Below, piece after piece: positions 1-9,306 of a stretch of 64,000 bases of DNA (the stretch's first letter is position 1; each line of letters begins with the position of its first letter). This stretch comes from Aestuariibacter sp. GS-14 (lineage in GTDB: Bacteria > Pseudomonadota > Gammaproteobacteria > Enterobacterales > Alteromonadaceae): assembly GCF_006494365.1 (NCBI RefSeq), contig NZ_VHIP01000004.1:248001-312000 (forward strand), read 5' to 3'. The notes below the pieces were generated by a model. It was given only the letters and a program-made list of their open reading frames with translations. It was not told the origin of the DNA and searched no databases. The position numbers were made by a program, and so were the translations under genes.

Positions 1-1142
1 AAGCTGCCTTCACGGCGTCGTGCGGTAACGATCTGGTCGACATCCGCCATGTAGTTATAAGTATTCCAGGGAATATAATTGAGCGCACCGCGGCCAAGCC
101 CGGCTATAATCACGCCGACGGCAAGCCATAGCGCACTGAAGGTTTCGGTGGTCAGGTACAGGGTAAGCAGGGCGATGATGCCCGCAATGTAAAGTAAAAT
201 CGCAATGCGATATGTTGGCGCGGGGCCAAAGCGCATAACCAGCGGAATAGCACAAGCAACCGCAACCAATTGTGCAACATAGGTGATCGCCATCATTTCA
301 GACGCTATTACCACTGAGCCACCAATAGCGAACACCACAAAGTAAGTGAATACCGCGTTGAACACGTCCTGGCTGATATAGCCGCCTAAGTACATCCCCA
401 GATGCAGGCGGAACGCGCGAATACGCAGCGTAGACGACAAGTTTTTAAACAGGGTTTTCAGGGTGCCAGCCACTGTCCAGTTGTCGTCTCGTTTTACTTC
501 TTCTTCGCTGAGTTCGCTGATATCGCGTTCCCAGGTAAAGTACCAAACGGCGAACACCACCAGCATAAATACCGCAGAGAAAATAGAGCCCATGATCAGG
601 AAGGTTTCAGCAGACTCTTTGCCGCCCACTGCACTCACGATCCAACTGGGTAGAATACCGGCAAAAATTGCCGAGATTTGACCAGTCAGAATACGCGCAC
701 CGGCCAGTTTGGCTTTCTGCTTGTAGTCATCGGTCATTTCTGCTGCCAGCGTTTCGTAAGGAATAATCACCGACGCATACACCAGTTCGAAGAACACGTA
801 AGTGACCAGGTAATACCAGTATTCCTGCCCACTTACCCACATCAGGGCAAAGCTGGGCAGCAATGGGATAGAGCCAATCAAAAACACCCGGCGACGACCG
901 AACTTGCGGCCAATTCTGGTGCTGCCCAGGCCATCGGAGATGTGTCCAATCAATGGACTGGCAACCGCATCCAGAATACGAGCAATCGCGAAAATCGACG
1001 CAGCCTGTACTGCCGACAAGCCGCAAAACGTGGTGTAGAAAAATAAAATCCACCCACTGATCACAGCCATAGAGCCTGCGCCAAGAATGTCATTCAGGCC
1101 ATAGGCTACGTAGTTTACCGGTTTAAGCTGGCGTCGGGTCAT
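1..1142 (-). CDS. GPH-family MFS sugar:cation symporter (3' part cut by window edge)
   Basis: Inner-membrane symporter of the glycoside-pentoside-hexuronide family (MelB/YicJ type). About 380 N-terminal residues are visible; the C-terminus lies outside the window. The N-terminus reads MTRRQLKPVNYVAYGLNDIL, the typical GPH start, followed by IGHISDGLGSTRIGRKFGRR, the conserved loop with basic residues after TM2, and then a series of hydrophobic helices. The ATG at 1142 has a strong Shine-Dalgarno (GGGAGGAG, 5-6 nt away). It lies 23 bp downstream of the GH105 gene on the same strand, so the two form an operon. Inference: it imports the unsaturated galacturonyl-rhamnose disaccharide made by the PL26 lyase, because the partner GH105 enzyme has no export signal. 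Substrate is inferred from context only. Confidence 0.85.
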   Translation of the reverse strand, partial: MTRRQLKPVNYVAYGLNDILGAGSMAVISGWILFFYTTFCGLSAVQAASIFAIARILDAVASPLIGHISDGLGSTRIGRKFGRRRVFLIGSIPLLPSFALMWVSGQEYWYYLVTYVFFELVYASVIIPYETLAAEMTDDYKQKAKLAGARILTGQISAIFAGILPSWIVSAVGGKESAETFLIMGSIFSAVFMLVVFAVWYFTWERDISELSEEEVKRDDNWTVAGTLKTLFKNLSSTLRIRAFRLHLGMYLGGYISQDVFNAVFTYFVVFAIGGSVVIASEMMAITYVAQLVAVACAIPLVMRFGPAPTYRIAILLYIAGIIALLTLYLTTETFSALWLAVGVIIAGLGRGALNYIPWNTYNYMADVDQIVTARRREGS

Positions 1143-1165
1143 GACTGCTCCTCCCTGATCGGTCT

Positions 1166-2272
1166 TTAAATGTAGGCGTTCATGAATTCAACCAGGGCGA
1201 GGATCGCCATGGACTGACCATACGGCATGGAAGTCAGCGGTATGTCGCGATAGCCTTGCAGATCATCAAACACTGGCGTACCAAACGATACCTGCTGTAA
1301 TTCGCCGGTTTCATCGATGTTTTCCAATACTGCTTTGATGGCTTTAATCGCACATGGTGCGTATTCGTCGCTGATATAGCCTTTGCGAACCGCTTTTAAA
1401 ATGCCATACGCAAAGCCCGCTGCAGCCGATGCCTCAAGATACGAATCCGGATCGTCCAGCAGGGTATGCCACAAGCCACCTTGATCCTGAGTTTTCACCA
1501 GCGCCTTTACCTGGGCTTCCAGGGTTTCAATCAGGAACATGCGCAAGCCATCGGTTTCTGGCAGATCCAGCAATTCGATGAATTCAGGAATGGCAATAGT
1601 GACCCAGCAATTTCCGCGCGCCCACAAGGCATCGGCGAAGTTGTGACGGCCATCAAATGTCCAACCGTGGAACCACAGGCCAGTTTTGCGATCGGCCAGG
1701 TATTTGATGTGCAGCATAAACTGACGCTTCGCCTCTTCCACATAGTGCGGGCGGTCCAGCAACAAGCCAATTTTTGCCAGAGGCAGCACACTCATCATGA
1801 GCGTGTCATCCCACATTTGCTGATAGTTCTCAGAGTTAAATACGATGTGCTGAATGCCGTTTTCTTCGGTACGTGGAATACCGTCCATGATCCACTCGGC
1901 CCATACGTCCAGGTACGGCAGATAGCTGCGGTTACCGCTGCGTTCCTGCATATAAGCCAGGGTTAAAAACGGTGACATGGTGTTCACGTTTTTGGTAGGT
2001 GTACCCGCCGCGAAACGGTTTTTAAACCAGTCTTCAATGATGTCACGGGCTTTGTCGTCACCGGTAATATCCCAGTACTTCAGCAAGCCGTACAACCCCA
2101 CACCGTGGGTCCACTCCCAGTCGTTCCAGCCCTTGGTGTCGATTACCCGTCCGTCGTCCAGTTTTAGCAGGAATTCGCCGGTTTCATCGGTAATGTTTAC
2201 CAGGTTGTCGATGAGTTTATCGATACTTTGGCGAACAGTTGCATAGGCAATATCATGAGCAATTGCGGGCAT
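1166..2272 (-). CDS. GH105 unsaturated rhamnogalacturonyl hydrolase (YteR/YesR type)
   Basis: Hydrolyses the unsaturated galacturonyl residue left by rhamnogalacturonan lyase, releasing rhamnose and 4-deoxy-5-ketouronate. The 368-aa length matches YteR/YesR of Bacillus. An (alpha/alpha)6-barrel pattern is visible: GWNDWEWTHGVGLYGLL near the N-terminus, MWDDTLMMSVLPLA containing the expected catalytic Asp, WFHGWTFDGRHNFADALWAR, and ARGNCWVTIAI. There is no signal peptide, so the protein should be cytoplasmic and needs imported disaccharide. The ATG at 2272 has a GGATCC-type ribosome-binding sequence 5-7 nt upstream. It is first in an operon with the GPH transporter. GH88 is a related alternative, but rhamnogalacturonan enzymes all around favour GH105. 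Confidence 0.88.
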   Translation of the reverse strand: MPAIAHDIAYATVRQSIDKLIDNLVNITDETGEFLLKLDDGRVIDTKGWNDWEWTHGVGLYGLLKYWDITGDDKARDIIEDWFKNRFAAGTPTKNVNTMSPFLTLAYMQERSGNRSYLPYLDVWAEWIMDGIPRTEENGIQHIVFNSENYQQMWDDTLMMSVLPLAKIGLLLDRPHYVEEAKRQFMLHIKYLADRKTGLWFHGWTFDGRHNFADALWARGNCWVTIAIPEFIELLDLPETDGLRMFLIETLEAQVKALVKTQDQGGLWHTLLDDPDSYLEASAAAGFAYGILKAVRKGYISDEYAPCAIKAIKAVLENIDETGELQQVSFGTPVFDDLQGYRDIPLTSMPYGQSMAILALVEFMNAYI

Positions 2273-2308
2273 AGTGGATCCTTTACCTTACAAAAAGTTA
2301 ATGCATAC

Positions 2309-2353
2309 TTGGCGTACTGTCGGAAAAGAGAGAATAAGCGACAGGTACGCCAA
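2309..2353. repeat. Imperfect inverted repeat upstream of GH105 operon
   Basis: TTGGCGTAC-TGTCG at 2309-2322 pairs with CGACA-GGTACGCCAA at 2339-2353, with one bulged base and a 16-nt purine-rich loop. It lies 37 bp upstream of the GH105 start codon, so it would be in the 5' untranslated leader or the promoter. It could be an operator or an RNA hairpin; there is no U-tract to make it a terminator. Confidence 0.5.
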
Positions 2354-2390
2354 ATGTTTCAAATAGGGTGAATCTGTTTCATCGTTTCAC
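2352..2390. promoter_or_regulatory. Candidate operator half-sites (GTTTCA) of the rhamnogalacturonan locus
   Basis: AAATGTTTCAAAT at 2352-2364 is followed by TGTTTCATCGTTTCAC at 2375-2390. The same TTTGAAAC core (either strand) recurs at 5486-5493, 16344-16356 and 17435-17443, always ahead of genes of this locus. The repeated GAAAC/GTTTC core resembles pectin regulon operators such as those of KdgR, but the regulator is not in the window and the assignment is inference. Confidence 0.35.
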
Positions 2391-2587
2391 TGTACACGAA
2401 TTCACATATTGTTAACGTCGTTTAACGTTTTTGTTTCATATGCGAAATTCTTTTTCAGCACTGAACTTTTCAGGCTGACATTTGACGCTGTATCCCAGTG
2501 TGCTCCCGGTGAGAAGCAGGTTTGCCACAGGCAAACTGCCGGTAAGGGCAGCGCCTGCAGCGGGCACTTCGTTAGCGGGTAAGCGAG

Positions 2588-5308
2588 TTACTCCAGCGCA
2601 TTGCCAACCAGGGCTAAATTCTGAATGGCTGCTAAGCCCCATTGCGACGCGTCGTTGGTGGAAATCCACGGCGCTTCATCGATGGGGTTGAGCACGTTTG
2701 GCCCTTCAACGTGAGTAGTCTGCAATTGACTGGACAACCCGTTTAACCCCGCGAATTCCTGCTTCGCGTCAAACTCTTTCCAGGCCCGTTTTGCCAGTTG
2801 CACGTCACCGTTGTGATAGGCGGTATAGGCGGTTAACCGGGAATGGGCAGCTTTGAGGTTGGGGCGCTTGGCAATACCCAGTGCAGCTTTCTGCGTTTCC
2901 TCATCGGCATTGTACAATCTGCCGTACTCCATCCAGGCTTGTTTATAGGCTGGAATATCAATGAGTTGATTTAGCTCGGCATTCATTTCTACCAAGCCAA
3001 ATACTGAACTCAGATGAGAGATTGACGGTTCGTCCAGTTCATAGGGCAGCAAGGTTTGTGTAGCCGTGTCGTAGCCAAACGCGCCGGCAAAGAACCCCAG
3101 CGGATGCTCGCCAATCACGGTCATGGCGTTTACCAGGCGGTCGCGGTATTGCTTATCACCGGTGCGCTCCCAGGCGGTTAACCAGTTAGCGGCCGTAGAG
3201 CCCCAATCGGTACCCACGCCAATTTTTGCCATTCCCGGCAACGGATTTTCGCGCGCTACTTTGCGGGTTGGGTTTAATACGCCCAATGCCTGGTCGGCAT
3301 TGATCACTTCATTCAGTACATCGCCGGTTCGGTCGTCGCCCGTAATGTAATAGTGGAAGCGGCGGTAAGCAGCGGTGCTGATCCGCATTTGCTTGGCGCT
3401 GCACCCCCAGTGCTGCACGTTATGGCGGGTTCCCAGACCTTTAAATTTACCGGCGTGATAAATATCCACATCGCGGTTGTGGCGGGTCATGTTTTCTGCC
3501 AAATGGAACGTTGTTGGGTCGCCGGTGCGCAAGAAGGAATACCACAACCAGAGATCAGGCGATAATTCGGAATTGTCCCAGGCGTAGCCGCCTATGTCGT
3601 AGCGCCACACATGCCGGTCGGTATCATACGTGTGCATGACGTCGCCGAAATTCCAGAACCCATACCAGTGACGCTGGTCAACCTGGGAACAGTAATACTT
3701 CACCTGAAAGTCCAGGCGATCCTCAATGGCTGATTTAGCGGGCGAGGAGCGATCGGGCAGGGTCCACAAACCACCAAACACACCGGCGGCCAAGTAGTCC
3801 TGTGGTGCCGCCACCACCTGGGGTGCCTGACTGATATAGTGCGCCATTGCAACGGTTTGCTCGCGGGATGGCGTGGTATTCATAATACCCAGCGTAAAGT
3901 CGGTGGTACGTGCCACCCCATATGCAGAACCAAATCCCGGCTCGTAATCTTCATAAATGATATTGAGTGCATCCAGCTGTTTGTCGTAGGTGTCCTGCCC
4001 CATGCCGTCGTGATAAAAACGCACGTCCATCGCTGGTGCTTCGGGAGACCAGAACCACAGGGTGGCTTCTGCCAGATCTGAGCCCGCGTTGCGCACATCT
4101 ACCTGTACCGGATGAAGCTGCCAGAAATCGCGCATACCAAATAGTATACCGCCCGACGTGCCACCCACATAAGTTGCCCCATTGGCGCGTTGCCCCTGAT
4201 CGGAATCGATCCAGCCGTGTCCAGGCTGTGTGCGTTTGCGAATAGCAAACCCGTTTGCCGATAACTGCGACAAGGTAAAATCGTTCCACACAGGGATATA
4301 GTGCAGCCGGCTGCTAACCCGCTCATCCCATTCACTGAGTGCAGGGGTAGCTACACCCGCAATCTGTGCGTCGCGCACGGTCTGCCCCGGATCGCGGCGC
4401 AGACCGGTAATGCCTTTTACACCTTCGCCCCACAAGCCATCGTTCTGACCTACAAACCGGATGTGGCGATTGTACAGTTCATCGCGCTGAACCACGTTAA
4501 AGCGCAATCCCAATCCGCGGATAAAGTCTTTCTGATCATCGCCATCGTAAATAAACGTATGACTGATTTTTACCGTTTCCGCCCCCGCATACGCGTAGAT
4601 TCGAAGCGCAAAAGGCAGCCAGTTGCGGCCCGCCCCGGTTGTATGCTTGCCTTCAATTTTGATCACAGAGCGTACCGGTCCTTGTTGTTCTACCGTTACC
4701 GAATCAATGGAAGAGGTAAATGCGGTAACGTTAGCAGGGGATTCTGGCGTATTGTCGGGTGCATCCTGCACTAATCCCACCAATCGCGCTGCACGACCAA
4801 TAATTTTACCCTCGCGATGCATTTCACTGATGATGTCCTGGCCGGAAGTTGCAATGTGCAAACTGATCACACCGGTATTCACTACCACTTTTCCTGACTG
4901 CTTCGTTATGCTTACGGCAGCTTTGGGGCTCACAGGTTTGCCTGCAATAATGGCAAATCGTTCACCCGGCTGACTGCCTGCAGGAATAGCATGAGCGGTC
5001 CATTTTATGCTGCCATCCGGCCAGTACGCGGTGGGCCAGCTTTGCAGAGGTACAGGAGTGCCCTGCTCGCTGATCAGCGTTAGCGACTGACCTTTTCTTA
5101 ATGCGCCTTGCGCCCAGGGATGCCCCCAGGTGGCACCGCCCTGATAATCCGGCGCATTGCCATCTACCCAACTCAGGGTACCGGGCTCGCGTTTAATGGG
5201 AGAAAGAGGTTTACCTGTTCCTGATGTTACTGCGCAGCCTGTGGCCGATAGTGCCAGCGGCAAAGACGCCGCCATACCACTTTGCTTCAAAAAGGCACGT
5301 CTATCCAT
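2588..5308 (-). CDS. Exo-rhamnogalacturonan lyase, PL26-like, Tat-exported
   Basis: Cleaves rhamnogalacturonan I from the chain end by beta-elimination, giving the unsaturated disaccharide used by GH105. The 906-aa protein starts MDRRAFLKQSGMAASLPLAL, a twin-arginine signal followed by a possible lipobox (SATGC). The N-terminal domain has LQSWPTAYWPDGSIKWTAHA, characteristic of the PcRGLX-like RIFT-barrel domain of exo-rhamnogalacturonan lyases (Penicillium PcRGLX, PL26). The large helical and beta-rich remainder, with WYGFWNFGDVMHTYDTDRHV and HNVQHWGCSAKQMRISTAAY, fits the second and third PcRGLX domains. The ATG at 5308 has GGGAGA 6 nt upstream. It is divergent from the YesU-like gene. The family call rests on the N-terminal pattern and on the neighbours. 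Confidence 0.78.
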   Translation of the reverse strand: MDRRAFLKQSGMAASLPLALSATGCAVTSGTGKPLSPIKREPGTLSWVDGNAPDYQGGATWGHPWAQGALRKGQSLTLISEQGTPVPLQSWPTAYWPDGSIKWTAHAIPAGSQPGERFAIIAGKPVSPKAAVSITKQSGKVVVNTGVISLHIATSGQDIISEMHREGKIIGRAARLVGLVQDAPDNTPESPANVTAFTSSIDSVTVEQQGPVRSVIKIEGKHTTGAGRNWLPFALRIYAYAGAETVKISHTFIYDGDDQKDFIRGLGLRFNVVQRDELYNRHIRFVGQNDGLWGEGVKGITGLRRDPGQTVRDAQIAGVATPALSEWDERVSSRLHYIPVWNDFTLSQLSANGFAIRKRTQPGHGWIDSDQGQRANGATYVGGTSGGILFGMRDFWQLHPVQVDVRNAGSDLAEATLWFWSPEAPAMDVRFYHDGMGQDTYDKQLDALNIIYEDYEPGFGSAYGVARTTDFTLGIMNTTPSREQTVAMAHYISQAPQVVAAPQDYLAAGVFGGLWTLPDRSSPAKSAIEDRLDFQVKYYCSQVDQRHWYGFWNFGDVMHTYDTDRHVWRYDIGGYAWDNSELSPDLWLWYSFLRTGDPTTFHLAENMTRHNRDVDIYHAGKFKGLGTRHNVQHWGCSAKQMRISTAAYRRFHYYITGDDRTGDVLNEVINADQALGVLNPTRKVARENPLPGMAKIGVGTDWGSTAANWLTAWERTGDKQYRDRLVNAMTVIGEHPLGFFAGAFGYDTATQTLLPYELDEPSISHLSSVFGLVEMNAELNQLIDIPAYKQAWMEYGRLYNADEETQKAALGIAKRPNLKAAHSRLTAYTAYHNGDVQLAKRAWKEFDAKQEFAGLNGLSSQLQTTHVEGPNVLNPIDEAPWISTNDASQWGLAAIQNLALVGNALE

Positions 5309-5531
5309 AATGATTCTCCCACTGCTGATTGTTCAATTCTAATCGCCTCAACACGACTTGATGATTGCTTTGATGAACGAAGCTGAGCGACTTTTTAAAT
5401 ATTTGTTAATTTATGATTAATTTGTACCATAAAAGAATCAAACAGCGGTATTTCTGGCGAAATAAATTGGTTTGATTGATTCAGATTTGAAACTGACTCA
5501 CAGTGCAGAAAAAATAACGGGAACCGATTTT
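5309..5531. promoter_or_regulatory. Divergent promoter region, PL26 / YesU-like genes
   Basis: This 223-bp AT-rich interval must hold the promoters of both outward-facing genes. It contains the TTTGAAAC motif (5486-5493) that recurs in the locus, and an AT-rich stretch at 5397-5430 suited to a -10 element. No exact promoter can be assigned. Confidence 0.45.
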
Positions 5532-6299
5532 ATGAAGTCATGTATTCGCTACCTGCAACCGCTTGTTGTGCTAACACTTTTATTAACCGGCTGTCAGTTG
5601 CTGCCGTCAACATCACCCAGTAGCACCTTGGCCGAAAAAGGCCCGTTGCTGTACAGCAATCCACTTAGTCAGGCCAGCGATGTAGCAGACTGGGTAATGG
5701 AAGGGCCGGGTGAAGTTACGTTTAGTGATGGCTGGATGCGCATGTATTCACCCAATCAGGCTATGCATCACGTATTTTGGGCACCGGTGCAGTTGCCAGA
5801 CAGTTTTGTTGCAGAATGGCAGGCGCAGTCGCTGAATAGCGAAGCCGGGCTGGTTATTGTCTTCTTTGCTGCAAAAGGCGTTAACGGCGAAAGCATCTTT
5901 GATCCGTCACTGCCCGAAAGAGATGGCACCTTTACTCAGTACACCGAAGGGGCCATTCGCAGTTATCATATCTCTTATTACGCCAATGCCGCCCACAATC
6001 CGGATCGCGGCCATGCAAACCTCAGAAAGAACAATACCTTTAGCTTGCTTCAACAGGGAGAGGTAGGCATTCCAACGCATTCAAATCAGGTACATCAGAT
6101 CCGCCTGATTAAGCAACAGGCGCACATCAGGTTGTACGTGGATAACCGCCTGGTGATCGACTACACAGACAATCAGCCCGTGGTAGACGGTGTGAATACA
6201 GGCCCGGCGTTAACCAATGGCGCGCTGGGATTCAGACAAATGCAATGGACTGACTTTCAATACCGGGCACTACAGATATGGGCAATCAAAGGCGCTTGA
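5532..6299 (+). CDS. YesU-like DUF1961 lipoprotein
   Basis: A 255-aa protein with signal peptide MKSCIRYLQPLVVLTLLLTGC, a clear lipobox (LTGC) and a Ser/Pro/Thr linker. The mature part has the concanavalin-like features of DUF1961, the family of Bacillus YesU: FSDGWMRMYSP, HVFWAPVQLPDSFVAEWQ, GLVIVFFAAKG, ALGFRQMQWTDFQYRAL. In Bacillus yesU sits in the rhamnogalacturonan cluster; its exact reaction is not settled. The ATG at 5532 is preferred over an in-frame TTG 60 nt upstream because it starts the signal peptide directly and follows an ACGGGA element. It probably acts on the periplasmic face of a membrane on rhamnogalacturonan fragments. Its 3' end overlaps the convergent gene at 6286 by 14 bp. 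Confidence 0.75.
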   Translation: MKSCIRYLQPLVVLTLLLTGCQLLPSTSPSSTLAEKGPLLYSNPLSQASDVADWVMEGPGEVTFSDGWMRMYSPNQAMHHVFWAPVQLPDSFVAEWQAQSLNSEAGLVIVFFAAKGVNGESIFDPSLPERDGTFTQYTEGAIRSYHISYYANAAHNPDRGHANLRKNNTFSLLQQGEVGIPTHSNQVHQIRLIKQQAHIRLYVDNRLVIDYTDNQPVVDGVNTGPALTNGALGFRQMQWTDFQYRALQIWAIKGA

Positions 6300-6600
6300 T
6301 CAACGCCTGGTAGGCAGCGTTGTCCTGCTGCTTTAATCGCTTCAGGTCGGCTTCAATTTTATCGGCCAGGGTGTGTTGTTTTATGGCATTGATGTCATCG
6401 GCCATCTTTCTTAGCGATGCAAAAGCATCACCCGGCTCACCTTCTGCCAGTTCCAGCACAGCCTGAGTGATTTTGCCCAGCTGCTTGCCATAACTGGCAA
6501 CCTGGGTCACCACGGCTTTCTCAATGGCAGAGTCACCAGCCAGATTAATTTCGTACTGCGGGGAGAACCAGGTTGTGGTTGGAGAGAAGTCAAATGCCAA
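6286..6600 (-). CDS. Hypothetical helical protein, 104 aa
   Basis: No function recognised. The predicted product is soluble and mainly helical: a hydrophobic N-terminal FSPTTTWFSPQY segment, then amphipathic helices rich in Ala, Lys, Asp and Gln, loosely reminiscent of phasins. The only in-frame start that keeps the full length is TTG at 6600, without a clear ribosome-binding site, which lowers confidence. Its 3' end overlaps the convergent YesU-like gene by 14 bp. It lies downstream of rhaM on the same strand, with a 162-bp gap, so it may be last in the GH42-rhaM transcript or independent. Confidence 0.5.
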   Translation of the reverse strand: MAFDFSPTTTWFSPQYEINLAGDSAIEKAVVTQVASYGKQLGKITQAVLELAEGEPGDAFASLRKMADDINAIKQHTLADKIEADLKRLKQQDNAAYQALIKRL

Positions 6601-6762
6601 TCTGCATAGAGGATTGGTAATACGTCACCGCTAAGCGGCCAGTGCCAGATAATCGGATTAAACGGATTAAACTAAAAAGGATTAGTTAAACTTTTCATGC
6701 GCCACACTCCTTATGATTTAGCTTATGAGTGCAGCGCAGATTGATTGTTATTTGTACAGCTA

Positions 6763-7077
6763 TTATGCCAAATGAAACACCTTGGTTAGCGGCTGTACTA
6801 CCGGGCTGTTGTCTGGGTTGTGCGCCATAATATCACCCATGTAGGCCCACCATTTTTGCATTATCGCCGTCGCAGGCAAGTCATCCATGGTGTGATTGTC
6901 TTTACGCCACAGCACAGCAAAAAGCTGTAAGGTGTTGGGGTGCAAGAAAATTGAGTAGTCTTCTATACCCGCCTTTTTTAATTCATCCACCAGCTCAGGC
7001 CAAATTTCGTCGTGTCGTTTTTCGTATTCGGCTTCACAGCCCGGGTTTAATTGCATCACAAATGCGATTTTTTCCAT
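6763..7077 (-). CDS. rhaM: L-rhamnose mutarotase
   Basis: Interconverts alpha and beta anomers of L-rhamnose so that rhamnose freed from rhamnogalacturonan can enter rhamnose isomerase. The 104-aa length equals E. coli RhaM. Tyr18 and His22 of the [12 protein letters not shown] segment, and Trp76-Trp77 of [10 protein letters not shown], match the active-site pattern of the family. No signal peptide, hence cytoplasmic. It starts 2 bp after the GH42 gene stops, so it is co-transcribed and probably translationally coupled. Its presence next to GH105 is good evidence that the released sugar is rhamnose. Confidence 0.93.
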   Translation of the reverse strand: MEKIAFVMQLNPGCEAEYEKRHDEIWPELVDELKKAGIEDYSIFLHPNTLQLFAVLWRKDNHTMDDLPATAIMQKWWAYMGDIMAHNPDNSPVVQPLTKVFHLA

Positions 7078-7079
7078 GT

Positions 7080-9215
7080 TCAGATCCCTTTTACCTGAAT
7101 AACGTGTTGTGTATAACCGTCGAGTGTTAGCGTGTTGCCCAGCGGTTTACCTGTGAGCAAATCGGTGGCGCTTGCTGGTAATGTAACGCTGCGAGTATCT
7201 GCCAGCATATTCAGCACAATCCAAATGCGTTGGCCGCGCTTATTGGTGCGTGGCACAATTACCACGCCTGCGGGCACGTCGGCTAGCGGGTTAACGCCTA
7301 CTTCGCTGGCATAATGACTGATAAGCGCGTTGAGCATAGTGTCTTTGTGCTCGCCGTATGGCATGGCCCCCAGCAGCACCAGTTTGCCTTTGCCAATATT
7401 GCGCTCGGTAGCGAACGCCAGCCCTTTGCCTCGGCCTTGGGTAAGTGTGCCAATAACCTGGGTGCCTTCACGCGCAATCATGGCGGCACACCAGCCACTT
7501 AATTCGCTGCTGACACCCAGTAACTCCCCGGTGGCCCCTGTACCGGTTAGGGGCATTACGTATTGGGTGGTTACGCCCGCCAGTTTTTCCAGCAGGCCTA
7601 AGCCGGCATCGGTGGGGACAGTATGCTCTTTACCACGCGTTCCGGTAACCGGTCCGGCTATCCATACCCCGCCTTGCTCCATGAAGTCTTTAGCCCGCAG
7701 CAGAAATGCATCGCTAACATAGGGCATGGCGGGTGTAATAAGCAGTTTCAATCCATCCAATGCTGCATTTTCAAAACGCACTTCGCGATGGTAGCCCAAA
7801 TCCAATACGTGTTTGTGCCACATTTCAATGACGCCACGGTATCGCGTTGGGAAGCCATTGCGCTTGTCGAGCCCTTCCGTTTCAAGCATGGCTCTGGCGT
7901 GATCTGAATAGGTAATAGCGATTGGCGGTGTTTCCAGCGTTGTGTCGAGTATTACCGGCTCCAAACGGGCTTTTAGCGCCGCCACTTTCTTCACTTCCTC
8001 ATAACCAATGGAAGGCGTATTCCATGCACTTTTAACAGCGCTGTGTGGCAACTCCGCGCCGGTGCGCTGCTGACGCCACAACCAGTAACAGAACCCTTCG
8101 CCACCCAACGCATAAATCAAACTGGCCTCAGCCGCTAAAAAGCCTTCCGGGTGCATGGGCTGATGATTGCCCAGCCAGCCGTTGTGTGCCACGCTGGTTT
8201 CCATTAGCCAGAAGGGCTTGCCCGGAATGGCGGCGCGATACAAATCTGAGCGGAACGCCAGGGTAGCCCACTGATCGGCACTGGGATACGCGTCGTAAGA
8301 GGCAAAGTCCTGTGCGCGCATGGCGCGTTCGTGGTGAATATTAAATGCCGGATTGTCGTTGTGGGTAATCGGCATATCAGAGTATTTGCGGATAGACTCG
8401 CGCTGAGCCACCATAAAGTCGGCGACACTTTCCCGGCAAAACAGTTTATATGCGGTAATGAGTGACGCATTGTGTAAAAAAGGCGTAGTTACCGAGGCGG
8501 GCACTTGCTCAAACGACGTATAATACTGGCTCCAGATGTGTGTGCCCCAGGCCTTATTCAGTGCATCAATAGTCGTAAATCGCTTTGCCAGCCATGCGTG
8601 CCAGTTGGAAATGGCAGCGTCGCTGTAGTCCTCGCTCACATGCGCTTTCATTTCGTTGTCGAGCTGCCAGACAATTAACGCCGGATGGCGGCCTAACTCA
8701 CGAGACATATGCTCAATGATGTTAAAACAGGCTGCGCGCACATCGGGATGTTCATAGCTGGCATGCTGACGCGCGCCATGGCTCATGATTTCGCCTTTCT
8801 CGTTTTTATGGCAGCGTTCCGGGTGCCCGTGCGTCAGCCATACCGGTGGCGTTGCGGTAGGTGTACACAGTACCACCTGAATACCCGCCGCATGCATTTT
8901 GTCCATCACGTTTTTAAACAGCGAAAAATCCAGTTGGCCTGGCTCAGGCTCCATAGTCGACCAGGCAAACTCAGCCATGCGTACCACATTGATACCCAAC
9001 GACTGCATTTCGGCGATATCGGCGTCTACGTCGGCATCAGGCCAAAGCTCTGGATAATAAGCGACACCGTGGATGAGTTTATTGTGACGATAATAAGGCG
9101 CGGATTGCGTGCTGCGAACCGTGCCTGCAAGGCTGGCTATGGGAAGGCAAGCAACACTGAGTGCTGCACTTTTACCAGCAAGAGAAAAGAGTCCTCGTCG
9201 GGAAATAGATGTCAT
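7080..9215 (-). CDS. GH42 beta-galactosidase, Tat-exported
   Basis: Removes beta-linked galactose, probably from galactan side chains of rhamnogalacturonan I. The 711-aa protein opens with [20 protein letters not shown], a twin-arginine signal ending at an Ala-rich region near residue 30, so it should fold in the cytoplasm and act in the periplasm. GH42 signatures: [30 protein letters not shown] with the acid/base Glu in the Asn-Glu pair, [13 protein letters not shown] with the nucleophile Glu, then the trimerisation and C-terminal beta domains. Bacillus YesZ, a GH42 enzyme, occupies the same niche in the yes cluster. Co-transcribed with rhaM, 91 bp downstream of the TonB-dependent receptor gene. 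Confidence 0.92.
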   Translation of the reverse strand: MTSISRRGLFSLAGKSAALSVACLPIASLAGTVRSTQSAPYYRHNKLIHGVAYYPELWPDADVDADIAEMQSLGINVVRMAEFAWSTMEPEPGQLDFSLFKNVMDKMHAAGIQVVLCTPTATPPVWLTHGHPERCHKNEKGEIMSHGARQHASYEHPDVRAACFNIIEHMSRELGRHPALIVWQLDNEMKAHVSEDYSDAAISNWHAWLAKRFTTIDALNKAWGTHIWSQYYTSFEQVPASVTTPFLHNASLITAYKLFCRESVADFMVAQRESIRKYSDMPITHNDNPAFNIHHERAMRAQDFASYDAYPSADQWATLAFRSDLYRAAIPGKPFWLMETSVAHNGWLGNHQPMHPEGFLAAEASLIYALGGEGFCYWLWRQQRTGAELPHSAVKSAWNTPSIGYEEVKKVAALKARLEPVILDTTLETPPIAITYSDHARAMLETEGLDKRNGFPTRYRGVIEMWHKHVLDLGYHREVRFENAALDGLKLLITPAMPYVSDAFLLRAKDFMEQGGVWIAGPVTGTRGKEHTVPTDAGLGLLEKLAGVTTQYVMPLTGTGATGELLGVSSELSGWCAAMIAREGTQVIGTLTQGRGKGLAFATERNIGKGKLVLLGAMPYGEHKDTMLNALISHYASEVGVNPLADVPAGVVIVPRTNKRGQRIWIVLNMLADTRSVTLPASATDLLTGKPLGNTLTLDGYTQHVIQVKGI

Positions 9216-9229
9216 GCAAGGTTCCTATC

Positions 9230-9258
9230 AAAAAAAAGGGTGCTATTAACACCACCCC
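9230..9258 (-). terminator. Rho-independent terminator after the TonB-dependent receptor gene
   Basis: Read on the minus strand, a GGGTG...CACCC hairpin (or nested GGTG/CACC) is followed by eight U residues (A-run at 9230-9237). It sits between the receptor stop and the GH42 start and would limit read-through into GH42-rhaM. Confidence 0.6.
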
Positions 9259-9269
9259 TGCATATTGAA

Positions 9270-9298
9270 CTGAGCTGGCGGCTTAACCGCCAGCTCAG
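9270..9298 (-). repeat. Perfect 12-bp hairpin just downstream of the receptor gene
   Basis: CTGAGCTGGCGG (9270-9281) and CCGCCAGCTCAG (9287-9298) with a 5-nt loop, 8 bp after the receptor stop codon and without its own U-tract. It may protect the 3' end of the abundant receptor mRNA while the weaker hairpin at 9230-9258 terminates. Confidence 0.6.
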
Positions 9299-9306
9299 GT
9301 ACGCTG

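Larger units (their letters stand above)
2273..2587. other. Intergenic region between PL26 and GH105 genes
   Basis: Holds the promoter side of the GH105-transporter operon. It contains a 45-base hairpin (2309-2353), GTTTC motifs at 2352-2364 and 2375-2390, and a short hairpin GTTTGCC-ACA-GGCAAAC (2520-2536) that may mark the 3' end of the PL26 transcript although no U-tract follows. No gene is supported; the short reading frames crossing it do not continue into recognisable proteins. Confidence 0.5.

Noticed and set aside
727-1053. Minus-strand frame inside the transporter region
   Set aside because: Out of frame with the clear GPH transporter that spans 1-1142.
2520-2536. Rho-independent terminator for PL26
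   Set aside because: The GTTTGCC hairpin has no U-tract on either strand; kept only as a possible 3' structure.
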